DNA of 24,205 nt from CALHVR01 sp963528625. Its GTDB lineage: Bacteria; Fusobacteriota; Fusobacteriia; Fusobacteriales; Leptotrichiaceae. The notes below the pieces were generated by a model. It made no database searches. It saw nothing but the letters and a program-made list of their open reading frames with translations, and had not been told where the DNA came from. Numbering within the stretch: position 1 is the stretch's first letter; each line of letters begins with the position of its first letter. Where the stretch lies: contig CAURVQ010000023.1 in assembly GCA_963528625.1 (NCBI GenBank), forward strand, positions 1 to 24,205, given 5' to 3'. Below are positions 14,863 through 23,640 of this stretch, one piece after another. The position numbers and the translations under genes are program-made.

Positions 14863-15579
14863 ATGGGAAGACATGGTACAATAGCTGGGCGTAAAGAAGC
14901 TCAAGACAAAAAAAGAGCAGCTTCGTTCACAAAATTAGTTAGATTAATAACAGTCGCAGCTAGAGGTGGAGATAATCCTGAATTTAATGTTGCTTTAAAA
15001 CATGCAATTGAAAAAGCTAAAGCCGTTAATATGCCTAATGATAATATTAATAGAGCAATAAAAAAAGGATCTGGTGCTGATGGTTCTACAAATTATGAAA
15101 CTTTAACTTACGAAGGTTATGGACCTGCAGGAACTGCTATAATGGTTGAAACTTTAACTGATAATAAAAATAGAACTGCTGCAAGTATTAAAACTATTTT
15201 TGATAGAAATGGTGGAAATTTAGGAGTTTCTGGAAGTGTTGGTTATATGTTTGATAGAAAAGGTGAAATCATTATAGAAAAAACTGACAAAACTGTTGAA
15301 GAAGAAATTATGGAAATTGCTTTAGAAGCAGGAATGGAAGATATGGAAACATTTGATGATAGCTTTTACATTACAACTCCTACCGAAAATTTTGATGCAG
15401 TTTCTACAGCTTTAAGAGAAGCTGGTTACGAATTATTAGAAGCTGACATTCAGTTCTTACCTTCAATAGAGGTTGAAAGTATGGAAGCTGAAGCTGAAGA
15501 AAAATTTAGAAAATTAATTGATCTATTAGAAAATGATGATGATGTCCAAAAAGTTCATCATAATTATGCAGGAATGTAA
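14863..15579 (+). CDS. yebC: YebC/PmpR family protein (TACO1 family)
   Basis: Family members are reported as transcriptional regulators or as ribosome-associated factors that ease translation through proline stretches; which applies here is not visible. The start GRHGTIAGRKEAQD, the central GYGPAGTAIMVETLTDNKNRT and the FDRNGGNLG region are characteristic. The acidic C-terminal third is also typical. The length is 238 residues. An ATG at 14851 is in frame but contains the ribosome binding site GGAGG (14853-14857). The ATG at 14863, 5 bases downstream, is the real start. It is monocistronic, one of only two plus-strand genes, and convergent with leuS. Confidence 0.94.
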   Translation: MGRHGTIAGRKEAQDKKRAASFTKLVRLITVAARGGDNPEFNVALKHAIEKAKAVNMPNDNINRAIKKGSGADGSTNYETLTYEGYGPAGTAIMVETLTDNKNRTAASIKTIFDRNGGNLGVSGSVGYMFDRKGEIIIEKTDKTVEEEIMEIALEAGMEDMETFDDSFYITTPTENFDAVSTALREAGYELLEADIQFLPSIEVESMEAEAEEKFRKLIDLLENDDDVQKVHHNYAGM

Positions 15580-15625
15580 TTTTATACAACTGTTAAAAAT
15601 ATACAATAATAAATATATTTTATAT

Positions 15626-15678
15626 AAACCTTCAAAGAATCAAGGTAAAATTACCCTATAAATTTGAAGGTTTTTTTT
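15626..15678 (+). terminator. yebC terminator, hairpin nested in a hairpin
   Basis: A perfect 11-base-pair stem, AAACCTTCAAA (15626-15636) with TTTGAAGGTTT (15663-15673), runs into five more T. Its 26-base loop contains a second small stem, GGTAA/TTACC (15644-15655). It begins 47 bases after the yebC stop. Confidence 0.85.
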
Positions 15679-15687
15679 AATTAAAAA

Positions 15688-15742
15688 TGTACCACACCCC
15701 AAAACTTAATCAAAAAGTTTAAATATTTGGTGATGCAGTACA
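15688..15742. repeat. 55-base element resembling two joined IS150-group ends
   Basis: One end reads TGTACCACACCCCAAAACTT. The other, on the opposite strand, reads TGTACTGCATCACCAAAT. Both look like terminal inverted repeats of IS3/IS150-group elements, joined with no transposase between. AAA flanks both sides, compatible with a 3-base target duplication but weak evidence in A-rich DNA. It also folds: TGTAC/GTACA, CACC/GGTG and an inner AAACTT/AAGTTT stem (15702-15720), with a T-run beyond. It starts 6 bases after the leuS stop and probably acts as the leuS terminator. Confidence 0.5.
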
Positions 15743-15748
15743 AAAATT

Positions 15749-18427
15749 TTATCCTTTTACTACGATATTTACTAATTTATTTGGAACAACTATTACTTTT
15801 ACTACTTCTTTTCCTTCTATATTTTTTTGAGTTTTTTCTGATTCAAATGCCACTTTTTCAAGTTCTTCCTTTGAAAGTCCAACAGCTACTTGAATATTAT
15901 CTCTAACTTTTCCATTTATTTGTACAACTAAACTGATTTTATTTTCTTTAGTTAATTCTTCATCAAAGATTGGCCATTCTTCTTCAAATGTAAATGATGT
16001 ATTTCCAATTTCGTGCCATAACTCATCTGTAACATGTGGTGCAAAAGGAGCAAGTAATAAAATTGTTTTATCTAAAACTTCTTTCCAAATTTTTCTTGAT
16101 TCTGTTGAAGCTTGATTTTTTTCAATTACTTCCTGTTTATATGTCGTCATATCATTTAATAATTCCATTATTGCTGCTATTGCTGTATTGAAATGGAAGT
16201 CATCTTCAATACTTTCAGTTACTTTTTTCACTGTTTGATGTAATTTTTTCTGTATATTTTCATCTTTTTCATTTCTAGCTTCTAAATTTATCTCATAATT
16301 ATTAGAATTATTTACATTGTGGTCAGCAAAATCCAATGTATCAGATACTAACAAATAAATTCTATTAATAAATCTGTACGCTCCTGCAAGTCCATTCATA
16401 TTCCATTCTAATTCTTTTTCAGGTGGTGCAGCAAATAAAGTAAACACTCTTGCAGAATCCGCTCCGTATTCTTTGACAATCTCTTCAGGATCTACCCCAT
16501 TATTTTTTGATTTACTCATTTTTTCTACTTTAGTTATTAATTCTTCCCCTGTTTCTTTCGCATAAGGTTTTCCATTTTTTATTTCTACCTCTTTTGCAAA
16601 CAAATATCTTCTTTCATTTGAAGAGTAATAAGACGGTCCTAACACCATTCCTTGTGTCAACAATCTTTTAAACGGTTCATTTGTATTGATATACCCTAAA
16701 TCTCTTAAAGATTTATGGAAAAATCTTGCATATAATAAATGCATTACTGCGTGTTCAATTCCTCCTATATATTGACTTACCGGTGTCCAACTATTTGCAT
16801 CTTTTTTATCAAAAGGTTTTTCAGCATTTTTTGAAGCCAAATATCTTAAATAGTACCAAGACGAATCAACAAAAGTATCCATTGTATCAGTTTCTCTTCT
16901 ACCTTTTTTACCGTTTGGCAATATAACATTTTTAAACTCTTCCGATGTTTCAAGTGGATTTCCTTTTCCGTTAAATTCAATATCAGTTGGCAACATTACC
17001 GGTAAATTTTGTTCTTCTTCCAAATAGATATTTCCTTCTTCATCATAAATTACAGGAATTGGTGTTCCCCAATATCTCTGTCTACTAATTAGCCAGTCGT
17101 GTAATCTATAATTTACTGTCTTTTTACCTAATCCTATTTTTTCTAATTTTTCAACTATTTTCTCTTTTGCTTCATTACTTTCTATCCCATCAAATTCAGC
17201 TGAATTTACTAAAACTCCAGCCGTTGTTATAGCATTTTCTAATTCTATATTTCTCTCTACTTCAACTTCTCCATCTTTATTTTTTGGAGCTATAACTATT
17301 TTCATATCTAAATTATACTTTTTAGCAAATTGAAAATCTCTTTCATCGTGTGCAGGTACTGCCATTACAGCTCCTGTCCCATAATCCATTAATACATAAT
17401 TTGCTATCCAAAGTTGTATTCTTTCATTATTTATCGGATTAATCACATAAAGACCTGTGAATACTCCTTCTTTCTCTTTTGAATCTGCTGTTCTACTAAT
17501 TTTATCTTCATTTATCATTTTATCAACAGTTTCTCTTAAATTAGGATTTTCTTTCAATATAACTTCTTCCACTAACGGATGTTCCGGTGCAACTGTCGCA
17601 TAAGTCACTCCATATAAAGTGTCAGGTCTTGTAGTAAATACCGAGATTACAATTTCTCCTTTTTCATTTAATTTTAAATTAGTTTCTCCATTTTTTTCAA
17701 ATTTATAATCTAAAATAAAATCTACTTCAGCACCTATTGATTTACCAATCCAGTTTTTTTGCATTGTCAATACTTGTTCTGGCCAATGTCCTTTAAGCTC
17801 TTCATGACCAGTCAATAGTTCTTCTGCATAATCTGTTATTTTAAAATACCATTGTGATAATTCTTTTTGAATTACATCTGTTTTCCCATGTCTCCAACAT
17901 TTTCCTGCCTCAACTTGTTCATTCGCTAAAACAGTATTACAATCCGGACACCAATTCACATACGATTTTTTCTTATAAACTAATCCCTTTTTATACATTT
18001 CAATGAAGAATTTTTGATTCCATTTATAATATTCCGGTGTATAAGTTGCTATTTCTCTTTCCCAATCATACGACAGTCCCATTAGCTTCAACTGTCTTCT
18101 CATATTATCTATGTTAGATTTTGTCCATTTCCCGGGATGTGCTCCATTATCTATCGCTGCATTTTCTGCCGGAAGACCAAAACTATCCCACCCAAACGGA
18201 TGTAACACATTAAACCCTTTCATCTTTTTATACCTTGCAATCGCATCTCCTATCGCATAATTTCTCAAATGCCCTACATGTAATTTCCCTGATGGATATG
18301 CAAACATTTCTAGCACATAATAATTTTCTTTACCTTCTATATTATTTTCAGATTTAAAAATATTTTTTTCTTGCCATTTCTCTTGCCATTTTTTCTCTAA
18401 GGCTTCTGGTCTATATTCTTTAACCAT
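15749..18427 (-). CDS. leuS: Leucine--tRNA ligase
   Basis: Class Ia aminoacyl-tRNA synthetase charging tRNA-Leu in the cytoplasm. The Rossmann fold carries HVGH at 50-53 (HIGH-type) and the KMSKS loop at 636-640. Between them is the CP1 editing insertion, with TTRPDTLYGVTY and the GTGAVMAVPAHDERD region where the editing Asp lies. A zinc-like CPDC pair, the WYYLRY region and a C-terminal anticodon-binding domain complete 892 residues, a full-length bacterial enzyme. The ribosome binding site GGAGG is well placed. It has its own promoter. There is no room for a T-box leader in the 68 bases upstream. Confidence 0.98.
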   Translation of the reverse strand: MVKEYRPEALEKKWQEKWQEKNIFKSENNIEGKENYYVLEMFAYPSGKLHVGHLRNYAIGDAIARYKKMKGFNVLHPFGWDSFGLPAENAAIDNGAHPGKWTKSNIDNMRRQLKLMGLSYDWEREIATYTPEYYKWNQKFFIEMYKKGLVYKKKSYVNWCPDCNTVLANEQVEAGKCWRHGKTDVIQKELSQWYFKITDYAEELLTGHEELKGHWPEQVLTMQKNWIGKSIGAEVDFILDYKFEKNGETNLKLNEKGEIVISVFTTRPDTLYGVTYATVAPEHPLVEEVILKENPNLRETVDKMINEDKISRTADSKEKEGVFTGLYVINPINNERIQLWIANYVLMDYGTGAVMAVPAHDERDFQFAKKYNLDMKIVIAPKNKDGEVEVERNIELENAITTAGVLVNSAEFDGIESNEAKEKIVEKLEKIGLGKKTVNYRLHDWLISRQRYWGTPIPVIYDEEGNIYLEEEQNLPVMLPTDIEFNGKGNPLETSEEFKNVILPNGKKGRRETDTMDTFVDSSWYYLRYLASKNAEKPFDKKDANSWTPVSQYIGGIEHAVMHLLYARFFHKSLRDLGYINTNEPFKRLLTQGMVLGPSYYSSNERRYLFAKEVEIKNGKPYAKETGEELITKVEKMSKSKNNGVDPEEIVKEYGADSARVFTLFAAPPEKELEWNMNGLAGAYRFINRIYLLVSDTLDFADHNVNNSNNYEINLEARNEKDENIQKKLHQTVKKVTESIEDDFHFNTAIAAIMELLNDMTTYKQEVIEKNQASTESRKIWKEVLDKTILLLAPFAPHVTDELWHEIGNTSFTFEEEWPIFDEELTKENKISLVVQINGKVRDNIQVAVGLSKEELEKVAFESEKTQKNIEGKEVVKVIVVPNKLVNIVVKG

Positions 18428-18463
18428 ATTTCCTCCAATTTTTATTTATTTTTAATATATCTC

Positions 18464-18491
18464 ATTTTAACATTTTTCATATAATTCTCAA
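18464..18491 (-). promoter_or_regulatory. Promoter of leuS
   Basis: The minus strand has -35 TTGAGA (18486-18491), a 16-base spacer and -10 TAAAAT (18464-18469) preceded by TGT (extended -10). It lies in the short gap after pepF, so leuS can be transcribed independently of the genes upstream. Confidence 0.65.
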
Positions 18492-18495
18492 AATA

Positions 18496-20301
18496 TTATT
18501 TTTTTATTTTACTTATTTCAATTTCTAATTTATCAAGCAATACATCTAATTGTTTTGCAACTGCTTCAATAACTTCTTTTTTAGACAAATCTACTCCCGC
18601 TTTTTGCAGTTGCACCATAGGATAATCATTTCCACCTGAACTTAATAAAGTTAAATATTTGTTAAGTGCTTCTTTTCTGGCTTTTTCATCTTTATTTTTT
18701 ATTACATTATCATAAATTATTGCAGATGAAGCAAAACAAGTTGAATATTGATACACATAAAACGGACTATTATAAAAGTGTGGTATTCTTGACCATAAAA
18801 TATACATAAGTTCATCTTTACTCAAAGCATCTCCATAATATTCATTATATATTTTTTCCACTAATTGACTCAATGTTTTCGCAGTAATCGGCTCTCCTTT
18901 TTCTGCCATTTTATGTGCTTGATATTCAAAATCAGCAAATAAAACTTGAGTATAAAATGTCCCAATTATATTTCCAATTTCTTGTTCTAAAAGTGCTATT
19001 TTCTCTAATGAATCTGTACTTTTCTCAAACATATAATCAAGTAAAAGTCTTTCATTAAATGTTGAAGCCACTTCTGCCACAAATATCGTATAATCTGCTA
19101 ATGAAAATGGTTGATTTTCATACGAATAAAGTGTATGTAATGTATGCCCTAATTCATGTGCTAATGTAAAAACACTATCTAAAGTTTTATTATAATTTAA
19201 AAGCATATAAGGGTGTACTCCGTAAACTCCAGCAGAATAAGCTCCACTTCTTTTGTTTTCAGTCTCAAAAACATCAAGCCATCCATTTGAAATCGCTTTT
19301 TCCATTTTTTCAACATATTCTGTTCCTAACGGTTTAACAGATTCCAATACAATTTTTTTGGCTTCATTATATTCATATTCTTTATCAAAATCAACAATAT
19401 TTATTGCATTATCATAATTATAATATTCTTTTAATCCCAATAATTTCTTTCTTAATTTATAATATCTTTGTAATGGTTTCGTATTTTCTTTTGTGGTTTC
19501 AATTAAATTCAAATACACTTTTTCCGGAATATTATTACCTTCCAAAGCACTAGCTAAAAAGTTTTTATAATTATGTGCTTTAGTATTTCCAATTTTTCTA
19601 TGTAAAATTGAGCTATAAATCGCAGCAATCGTATTTTCTTTTTCTTTATACGCACCATAATATGCTTCAAATAATTTTTTCCTATCTTCTTGATTTCTAT
19701 TTACAGAAATTTCTTTACTATAATTTGCACTTGTTACTTTTATTTTTCTTCCATCTGACAGCTCAACTTCAGGCCAAATCATATCACTTATTGTAACTTC
19801 AGAATAAATATTTTTAGGTGCTGAAAAAAATGAACTATAATAAGATAATAACTTATTTTTATCTTCATCTAAAACATGTTTTTGTAATCTTAACAAATCA
19901 CTAATTCCAAATCTATAATCATCGTATTCTTTATTTTCTAGCCATTTTTCTATTTTATCTTTATTTTCTATAATTTCAGAGTTTTCCCAAGATAATTCCG
20001 TTGACATATTTTCTAAAAAATACTGTAATTTTTGTAAATTCTCTGTAGCTTCATCATCCATACTGTTAAGATCTCTCGCTAGTTGAGGAAATCTATATAA
20101 TTTATATAATATTTTTTCTAATTCTTCCTTTTTTCTTAAAAATTCTAATAAGTTCCCCTCTTTATCAAAACTCCCTTTATATTTTACCAATTCTTCTTTT
20201 ATAATTTCTATTTTTTGAAAATCTTTATTCCATTTTTCATAATTTTCATAAATATTATTCAAATTCCACTTATATTCTTTACCTATTTCTTCTCTCGTCA
20301 T
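18496..20301 (-). CDS. pepF: Oligoendopeptidase F (M3 family)
   Basis: Cytoplasmic zinc metallopeptidase that trims short peptides, usually of about 7-17 residues. An N-terminal helical region precedes the catalytic domain, with zinc motif HELGH at 382-386 (two His ligands and the catalytic Glu383) and the downstream Glu410 in VAEVASTFNE as third ligand. PHFYNSPFYVYQYSTCFA near the C-terminus is typical. The length of 601 residues matches PepF. A GTG at 20313 lies within the ribosome binding site GGAGGG (20306-20311). The ATG at 20301, 4 bases downstream, is the likely start. It follows the 61-residue membrane protein by 32 bases. Confidence 0.96.
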   Translation of the reverse strand: MTREEIGKEYKWNLNNIYENYEKWNKDFQKIEIIKEELVKYKGSFDKEGNLLEFLRKKEELEKILYKLYRFPQLARDLNSMDDEATENLQKLQYFLENMSTELSWENSEIIENKDKIEKWLENKEYDDYRFGISDLLRLQKHVLDEDKNKLLSYYSSFFSAPKNIYSEVTISDMIWPEVELSDGRKIKVTSANYSKEISVNRNQEDRKKLFEAYYGAYKEKENTIAAIYSSILHRKIGNTKAHNYKNFLASALEGNNIPEKVYLNLIETTKENTKPLQRYYKLRKKLLGLKEYYNYDNAINIVDFDKEYEYNEAKKIVLESVKPLGTEYVEKMEKAISNGWLDVFETENKRSGAYSAGVYGVHPYMLLNYNKTLDSVFTLAHELGHTLHTLYSYENQPFSLADYTIFVAEVASTFNERLLLDYMFEKSTDSLEKIALLEQEIGNIIGTFYTQVLFADFEYQAHKMAEKGEPITAKTLSQLVEKIYNEYYGDALSKDELMYILWSRIPHFYNSPFYVYQYSTCFASSAIIYDNVIKNKDEKARKEALNKYLTLLSSGGNDYPMVQLQKAGVDLSKKEVIEAVAKQLDVLLDKLEIEISKIKK

Positions 20302-20333
20302 TTTTCCCTCCACATTTTTAAATTTTATCTATA

Positions 20334-20519
20334 TTAATTTTTATTTCCAAACTTAAATAACAAGAAATAAATTATCATAAGTGGTATTATCAAACCTGAA
20401 ACTGATAAAAATGCATCGAATGCTATTTTAAAAAACGCAATTATTATAACTGTTCCTATCGCTAGCCCTAATGCTTTCATCATCATCGTCCAATTATTTT
20501 CTGGTGTAACATTTCTCAT
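20334..20519 (-). CDS. Small two-helix membrane protein of unknown function
   Basis: I do not recognise this 61-residue protein. It has a short polar N-terminus (RNVTPENNW), then two hydrophobic segments at about 16-33 and 39-56, and a basic end. This predicts a small integral membrane hairpin. A good ribosome binding site, AGAGGA 5 bases before the ATG, and its fit between proB and pepF on the same strand support a real gene. Nothing in the sequence tells its function. Confidence 0.75.
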   Translation of the reverse strand: MRNVTPENNWTMMMKALGLAIGTVIIIAFFKIAFDAFLSVSGLIIPLMIIYFLLFKFGNKN

Positions 20520-20560
20520 ATTATTCCTCTTTCTAAATTTTAATTTTTTATATTAATCTT

Positions 20561-21691
20561 TTATTTATTTACTAACATATTATCAATATGAACAACATCA
20601 GCGTGATATTGATACCCTAATATTCCCTCAATTTCCTCACTTTGTTTTCCTTTTATCACTTCTATTTCATCTGATGAATAATTTGTAATTCCTGTCGCAA
20701 TTATCTCTTTTTTCAAATTTTCAATTTTTATAACTGCTCCTTCATCAAATCTTCCTTCTACCGATTTAATCCCTACTGGAAGTAAACTTTTTCCATTTAA
20801 TAACGCTTTTTCTGCACCTTCATCAATCGTTATAATTCCTTTTTTATTTGTTCCATATGCTAACCAATATTTTTTAGAACTTATTTTTTTATTTTTTCTA
20901 ACAAATAATGTCCCAATATTTTCTTTTTCCACAACTCTTGTTATATTTTTAGGGTCATCTCCATTCGCTATTACTAGATTTGTTCCAATTTTAGTCGCCA
21001 TTTCTGCCGCAATAATTTTAGTTATCATTCCACCTGTCCCAAATTTACTTCCTTCTCCACCAGCCATATTTTTCACATCTTCAGTTATATCGCCTACTAA
21101 TTCTATTAATTTAGCATCAGTATATTTTTGTGGATTTTTATTATAAAGTCCGTCAATATCAGATAAAATAATTACTAAGTCAGCATCTATAAGTCCCGAC
21201 ACCAAAGCTGACATCGTATCATTATCCCCAACTTTTAACTCATCAGCAACTATTGCATCATTTTCATTTATTACTGGGATAATTTTTTTATCAAAAAATG
21301 TATTACAAACATTTCTTACATTCAAGTATCTTCTTCTATCTGAAAATTCTCCTTTTGTTAATAATAATTGTCCTATAACTTTATTATATTCTTGAAATAA
21401 AGTTTGATATAAATGCATTAAAGATACTTGCCCTACAGCAGACACTGCTTGCTTTTCAGACAATGTTTTTGGTCTTTCAGGCATATTAAGCATACCCATT
21501 CCTGCTCCAACTGCTCCTGATGTTACAAGTGCTACATCATATCCTTTATCTGACAAATTACTTAACTCTAATACTATTTTTTTTATTTTATCTATATTTA
21601 ATTGTCCGTCACTTTTAGTAAGCGTAGAAGTTCCAACTTTAACTACTATTTTTTGAACATTTTTTAATAATAATTCTCTCGTACTTTCCAT
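20561..21691 (-). CDS. proB: Glutamate 5-kinase ProB
   Basis: Phosphorylates glutamate to gamma-glutamyl phosphate, the first step of proline synthesis, in the cytoplasm. The amino-acid-kinase fold shows VVKVGTSTLT, TSGAVGAGMG, DNDTMSALVSGLIDAD and GTGGMITKI. A C-terminal PUA domain (about 270-350), including LLPVGIKSVEG, is present as in long-form ProB. The length is 376 residues. The frame opens 8 codons earlier at 21715, inside nth. The ATG at 21691 with GGAG 5 bases upstream (21697-21700) is preferred. proA and proC are not in the window. It follows the nth stop by 10 bases, so the two are co-transcribed. Confidence 0.96.
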   Translation of the reverse strand: MESTRELLLKNVQKIVVKVGTSTLTKSDGQLNIDKIKKIVLELSNLSDKGYDVALVTSGAVGAGMGMLNMPERPKTLSEKQAVSAVGQVSLMHLYQTLFQEYNKVIGQLLLTKGEFSDRRRYLNVRNVCNTFFDKKIIPVINENDAIVADELKVGDNDTMSALVSGLIDADLVIILSDIDGLYNKNPQKYTDAKLIELVGDITEDVKNMAGGEGSKFGTGGMITKIIAAEMATKIGTNLVIANGDDPKNITRVVEKENIGTLFVRKNKKISSKKYWLAYGTNKKGIITIDEGAEKALLNGKSLLPVGIKSVEGRFDEGAVIKIENLKKEIIATGITNYSSDEIEVIKGKQSEEIEGILGYQYHADVVHIDNMLVNK

Positions 21692-21701
21692 TTTTACTCC
21701 T

Positions 21702-22337
21702 TTACAATTTTTCATAATATTTACAAAACTTATTTATTTCACATTCATGGCATTTCGGTCGTCTTGCAATACACTTATCTCTTCCTTGCAATATCAAATA
21801 ATGCGATAATTCAAACCAATATTTTTTTGGAATCCATTTTACTAATTCTTTTTCTATTTGTTCTGGCATTTCATTTTTTGCTAATCCTATTAAACCAGTA
21901 AGTCTTCTAACATGTGTATCCACAACAATTCCAGTTCGTATGCCCCAAAGCTCTCCAAGTACCACATTTGCTGTTTTTCGTCCAACTCCCGGCAGTTCAA
22001 TTAATTCTTCCATAGTTTGTGGTATTTCATCATTATAACTTTTAAGCATCATATCTGCATTTAACTTTAAATTCATTGCTTTATTTTTATAAAATCCTGT
22101 TGATTTTATATATGTTTCCACTTCTTTTGAAGTCAATTTTCTCATATCTTTTGGCTCTTTCATTACTTTAAAAAACTCTTTTGTTACAATATTCACTCGA
22201 GCATCCGTACATTGTGCCGACAAAATTACTGCAACCATTAATTGATACGGAGTTTCATAGTCTAAAGCACATTTAGGTTTCCCAAATTTTGCTTCTAATA
22301 TTGGGTATAATCCCTTCAATCTTTCTTGTTTTGTCAT
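21702..22337 (-). CDS. nth: Endonuclease III (DNA glycosylase/AP lyase)
   Basis: Base-excision repair enzyme that removes oxidised pyrimidines and cuts at abasic sites. The helix-hairpin-helix LPGVGRKTANVVL contains the catalytic Lys121, and VVDTHVRRL contains Asp140. The C-terminal 4Fe-4S loop has the classical C-x6-C-x2-C-x5-C spacing. The length of 211 residues is standard. A TTG at 22349 overlaps the ribosome binding site GGAGAG (22342-22347). The ATG at 22337, giving MTKQERL, is the better start. It is followed closely by proB. Confidence 0.97.
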   Translation of the reverse strand: MTKQERLKGLYPILEAKFGKPKCALDYETPYQLMVAVILSAQCTDARVNIVTKEFFKVMKEPKDMRKLTSKEVETYIKSTGFYKNKAMNLKLNADMMLKSYNDEIPQTMEELIELPGVGRKTANVVLGELWGIRTGIVVDTHVRRLTGLIGLAKNEMPEQIEKELVKWIPKKYWFELSHYLILQGRDKCIARRPKCHECEINKFCKYYEKL

Positions 22338-22416
22338 ATTTCTCTCCAAATTATATTTTTATAAATTAACTATATTTTTTATCATTTTAATTTATTTTCA
22401 AAAAAGAAACTCATTT

Positions 22417-23502
22417 TTACCAACTTTTCATCTCTTTATCTTCTATATAATTATTTATTATTTCTATACTTTTATTATATCTTTCTGTTAAATGATATTT
22501 ACTTTCATCTATTCTATGCGTTAATTTTATATACTTTTTATTATATTTTTTTAATAATTCTTTCAATATTCTATCATATTCACTTATCGTATTTCCATTT
22601 TTATCCACCATTTCAAGATATATTATTATATCAAAATCACTATTTTTTATAAAATCTTCAATTATTGGATGTTCAATCCCTGTATTGATTTTTGAAAATG
22701 CTTGTAAACTTGTAAAATCACTATCTACAAATAAAATTCTATCTGCTATTTTTGTATTTTCTATAATTCGTGAATTATGCTCATATACAATTTGACTATA
22801 ATCATTATATTGTAAATTTTCTATATTATTTCCAAGATTTTCTTCCAAATATGTTTTTCTCGATTCTTTTATATAAGTTGTATTATAATAATTTGCTAAT
22901 TTCTGTGTTAAATTAGTTTTCCCTGAATTTTCAGAACCTATTATTGCAACTTTTAATACAAAAAATTCTCTCACATGTCTAGGTATAAAAAACCAATTTT
23001 CATAAGGATTTTTCCTTACTTCTGTTGCACTTATATAAAAATTACTTCTCGATACATCAATCGTTTTTACTTCAAAATTTTTATCTAACACATTTTCACT
23101 CATATATTTTACAAAATTTTTACGATAATTTTCTACATCTTGTGTTTCATTTGTAAATATCATATCAATTTTTATTTCATTTTTACTTAAAAGTTGCTCA
23201 ACTCGTTCGCTCCAACCTATCCAACCATTTGGATATGGAGGAATTCCATCTTCAACTAAATGAATTATTTTTATATTTGATTGCTCTCTAAATGTCTTTT
23301 CAACAAATCTTATTCTATCTTTAGTTGTTGGCATTTTTTTCATTTTTGATTCATTAAATAATTTTAAATCTCTTTCATCATCAGTACATACAACTACATA
23401 AAGAATATCTACATATCCACTCGCTTTTTGTATAAAATCTACATGCCCTATGTGTAATGGATAAAATTTCCCAAATATTATTCCTATTCTTTTTTCATTC
23501 AA
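22417..23502 (-). CDS. nadR: NadR-type NMN adenylyltransferase/ribosylnicotinamide kinase
   Basis: Bifunctional NAD salvage enzyme: the C-terminal domain phosphorylates nicotinamide riboside to NMN and the N-terminal domain adenylates NMN to NAD. The N-terminal nucleotidyltransferase has GKFYPLHIGH (His17, His20) and ISATEVR (157-163). The kinase domain has Walker A GSENSGKT (189-196). The 361 residues lack the N-terminal helix-turn-helix of enterobacterial NadR, so it should not be a repressor. The start is TTG at 23502, with GAGGG 8 bases upstream; an ATG four bases further in is out of frame and reaches a stop after four codons. No PnuC-type transporter gene is in the window. Confidence 0.9.
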   Translation of the reverse strand: MNEKRIGIIFGKFYPLHIGHVDFIQKASGYVDILYVVVCTDDERDLKLFNESKMKKMPTTKDRIRFVEKTFREQSNIKIIHLVEDGIPPYPNGWIGWSERVEQLLSKNEIKIDMIFTNETQDVENYRKNFVKYMSENVLDKNFEVKTIDVSRSNFYISATEVRKNPYENWFFIPRHVREFFVLKVAIIGSENSGKTNLTQKLANYYNTTYIKESRKTYLEENLGNNIENLQYNDYSQIVYEHNSRIIENTKIADRILFVDSDFTSLQAFSKINTGIEHPIIEDFIKNSDFDIIIYLEMVDKNGNTISEYDRILKELLKKYNKKYIKLTHRIDESKYHLTERYNKSIEIINNYIEDKEMKSW

Positions 23503-23536
23503 TATTTTTTCCCTCTATCTATCTTATATTTTATAT

Positions 23537-23565
23537 ATTTTACTATTTTTATAATAAAAATTCAA
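23537..23565 (-). promoter_or_regulatory. Promoter of nadR
   Basis: The minus strand has -35 TTGAAT (23560-23565), a 17-base spacer and -10 TAAAAT (23537-23542), with a leader of about 28 bases. It is divergent from yciI and probably also serves nth and proB, since I see no strong promoter between them. Confidence 0.75.
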
Positions 23566-23606
23566 TCACTAAAACTTAAATTATTTATTTTTCTCATTTT
23601 TTATGA

Positions 23607-23612
23607 TAAAAT
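23607..23612 (+). promoter_or_regulatory. Candidate -10 box of the YciI-family gene
   Basis: TAAAAT preceded by TGA makes an extended -10, 28 bases before the ATG. No good -35 is present at the right distance (TTTATT at 23584-23589), so this is tentative. Confidence 0.4.
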
Positions 23613-23640
23613 ATTAAAAAATTATTTAAGGAGAAAATTT

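Noticed and set aside
16726..16926. Plus-strand open frame opposite leuS
   Set aside because: Antisense of a conserved synthetase region, no ribosome binding site.
18428..18495. T-box riboswitch controlling leuS
   Set aside because: Only 68 bases separate leuS from pepF and they are filled by a promoter and ribosome binding site; no specifier hairpin or T-box sequence fits.
19608..19796. Plus-strand open frame opposite pepF
   Set aside because: Antisense of pepF with low-complexity composition.
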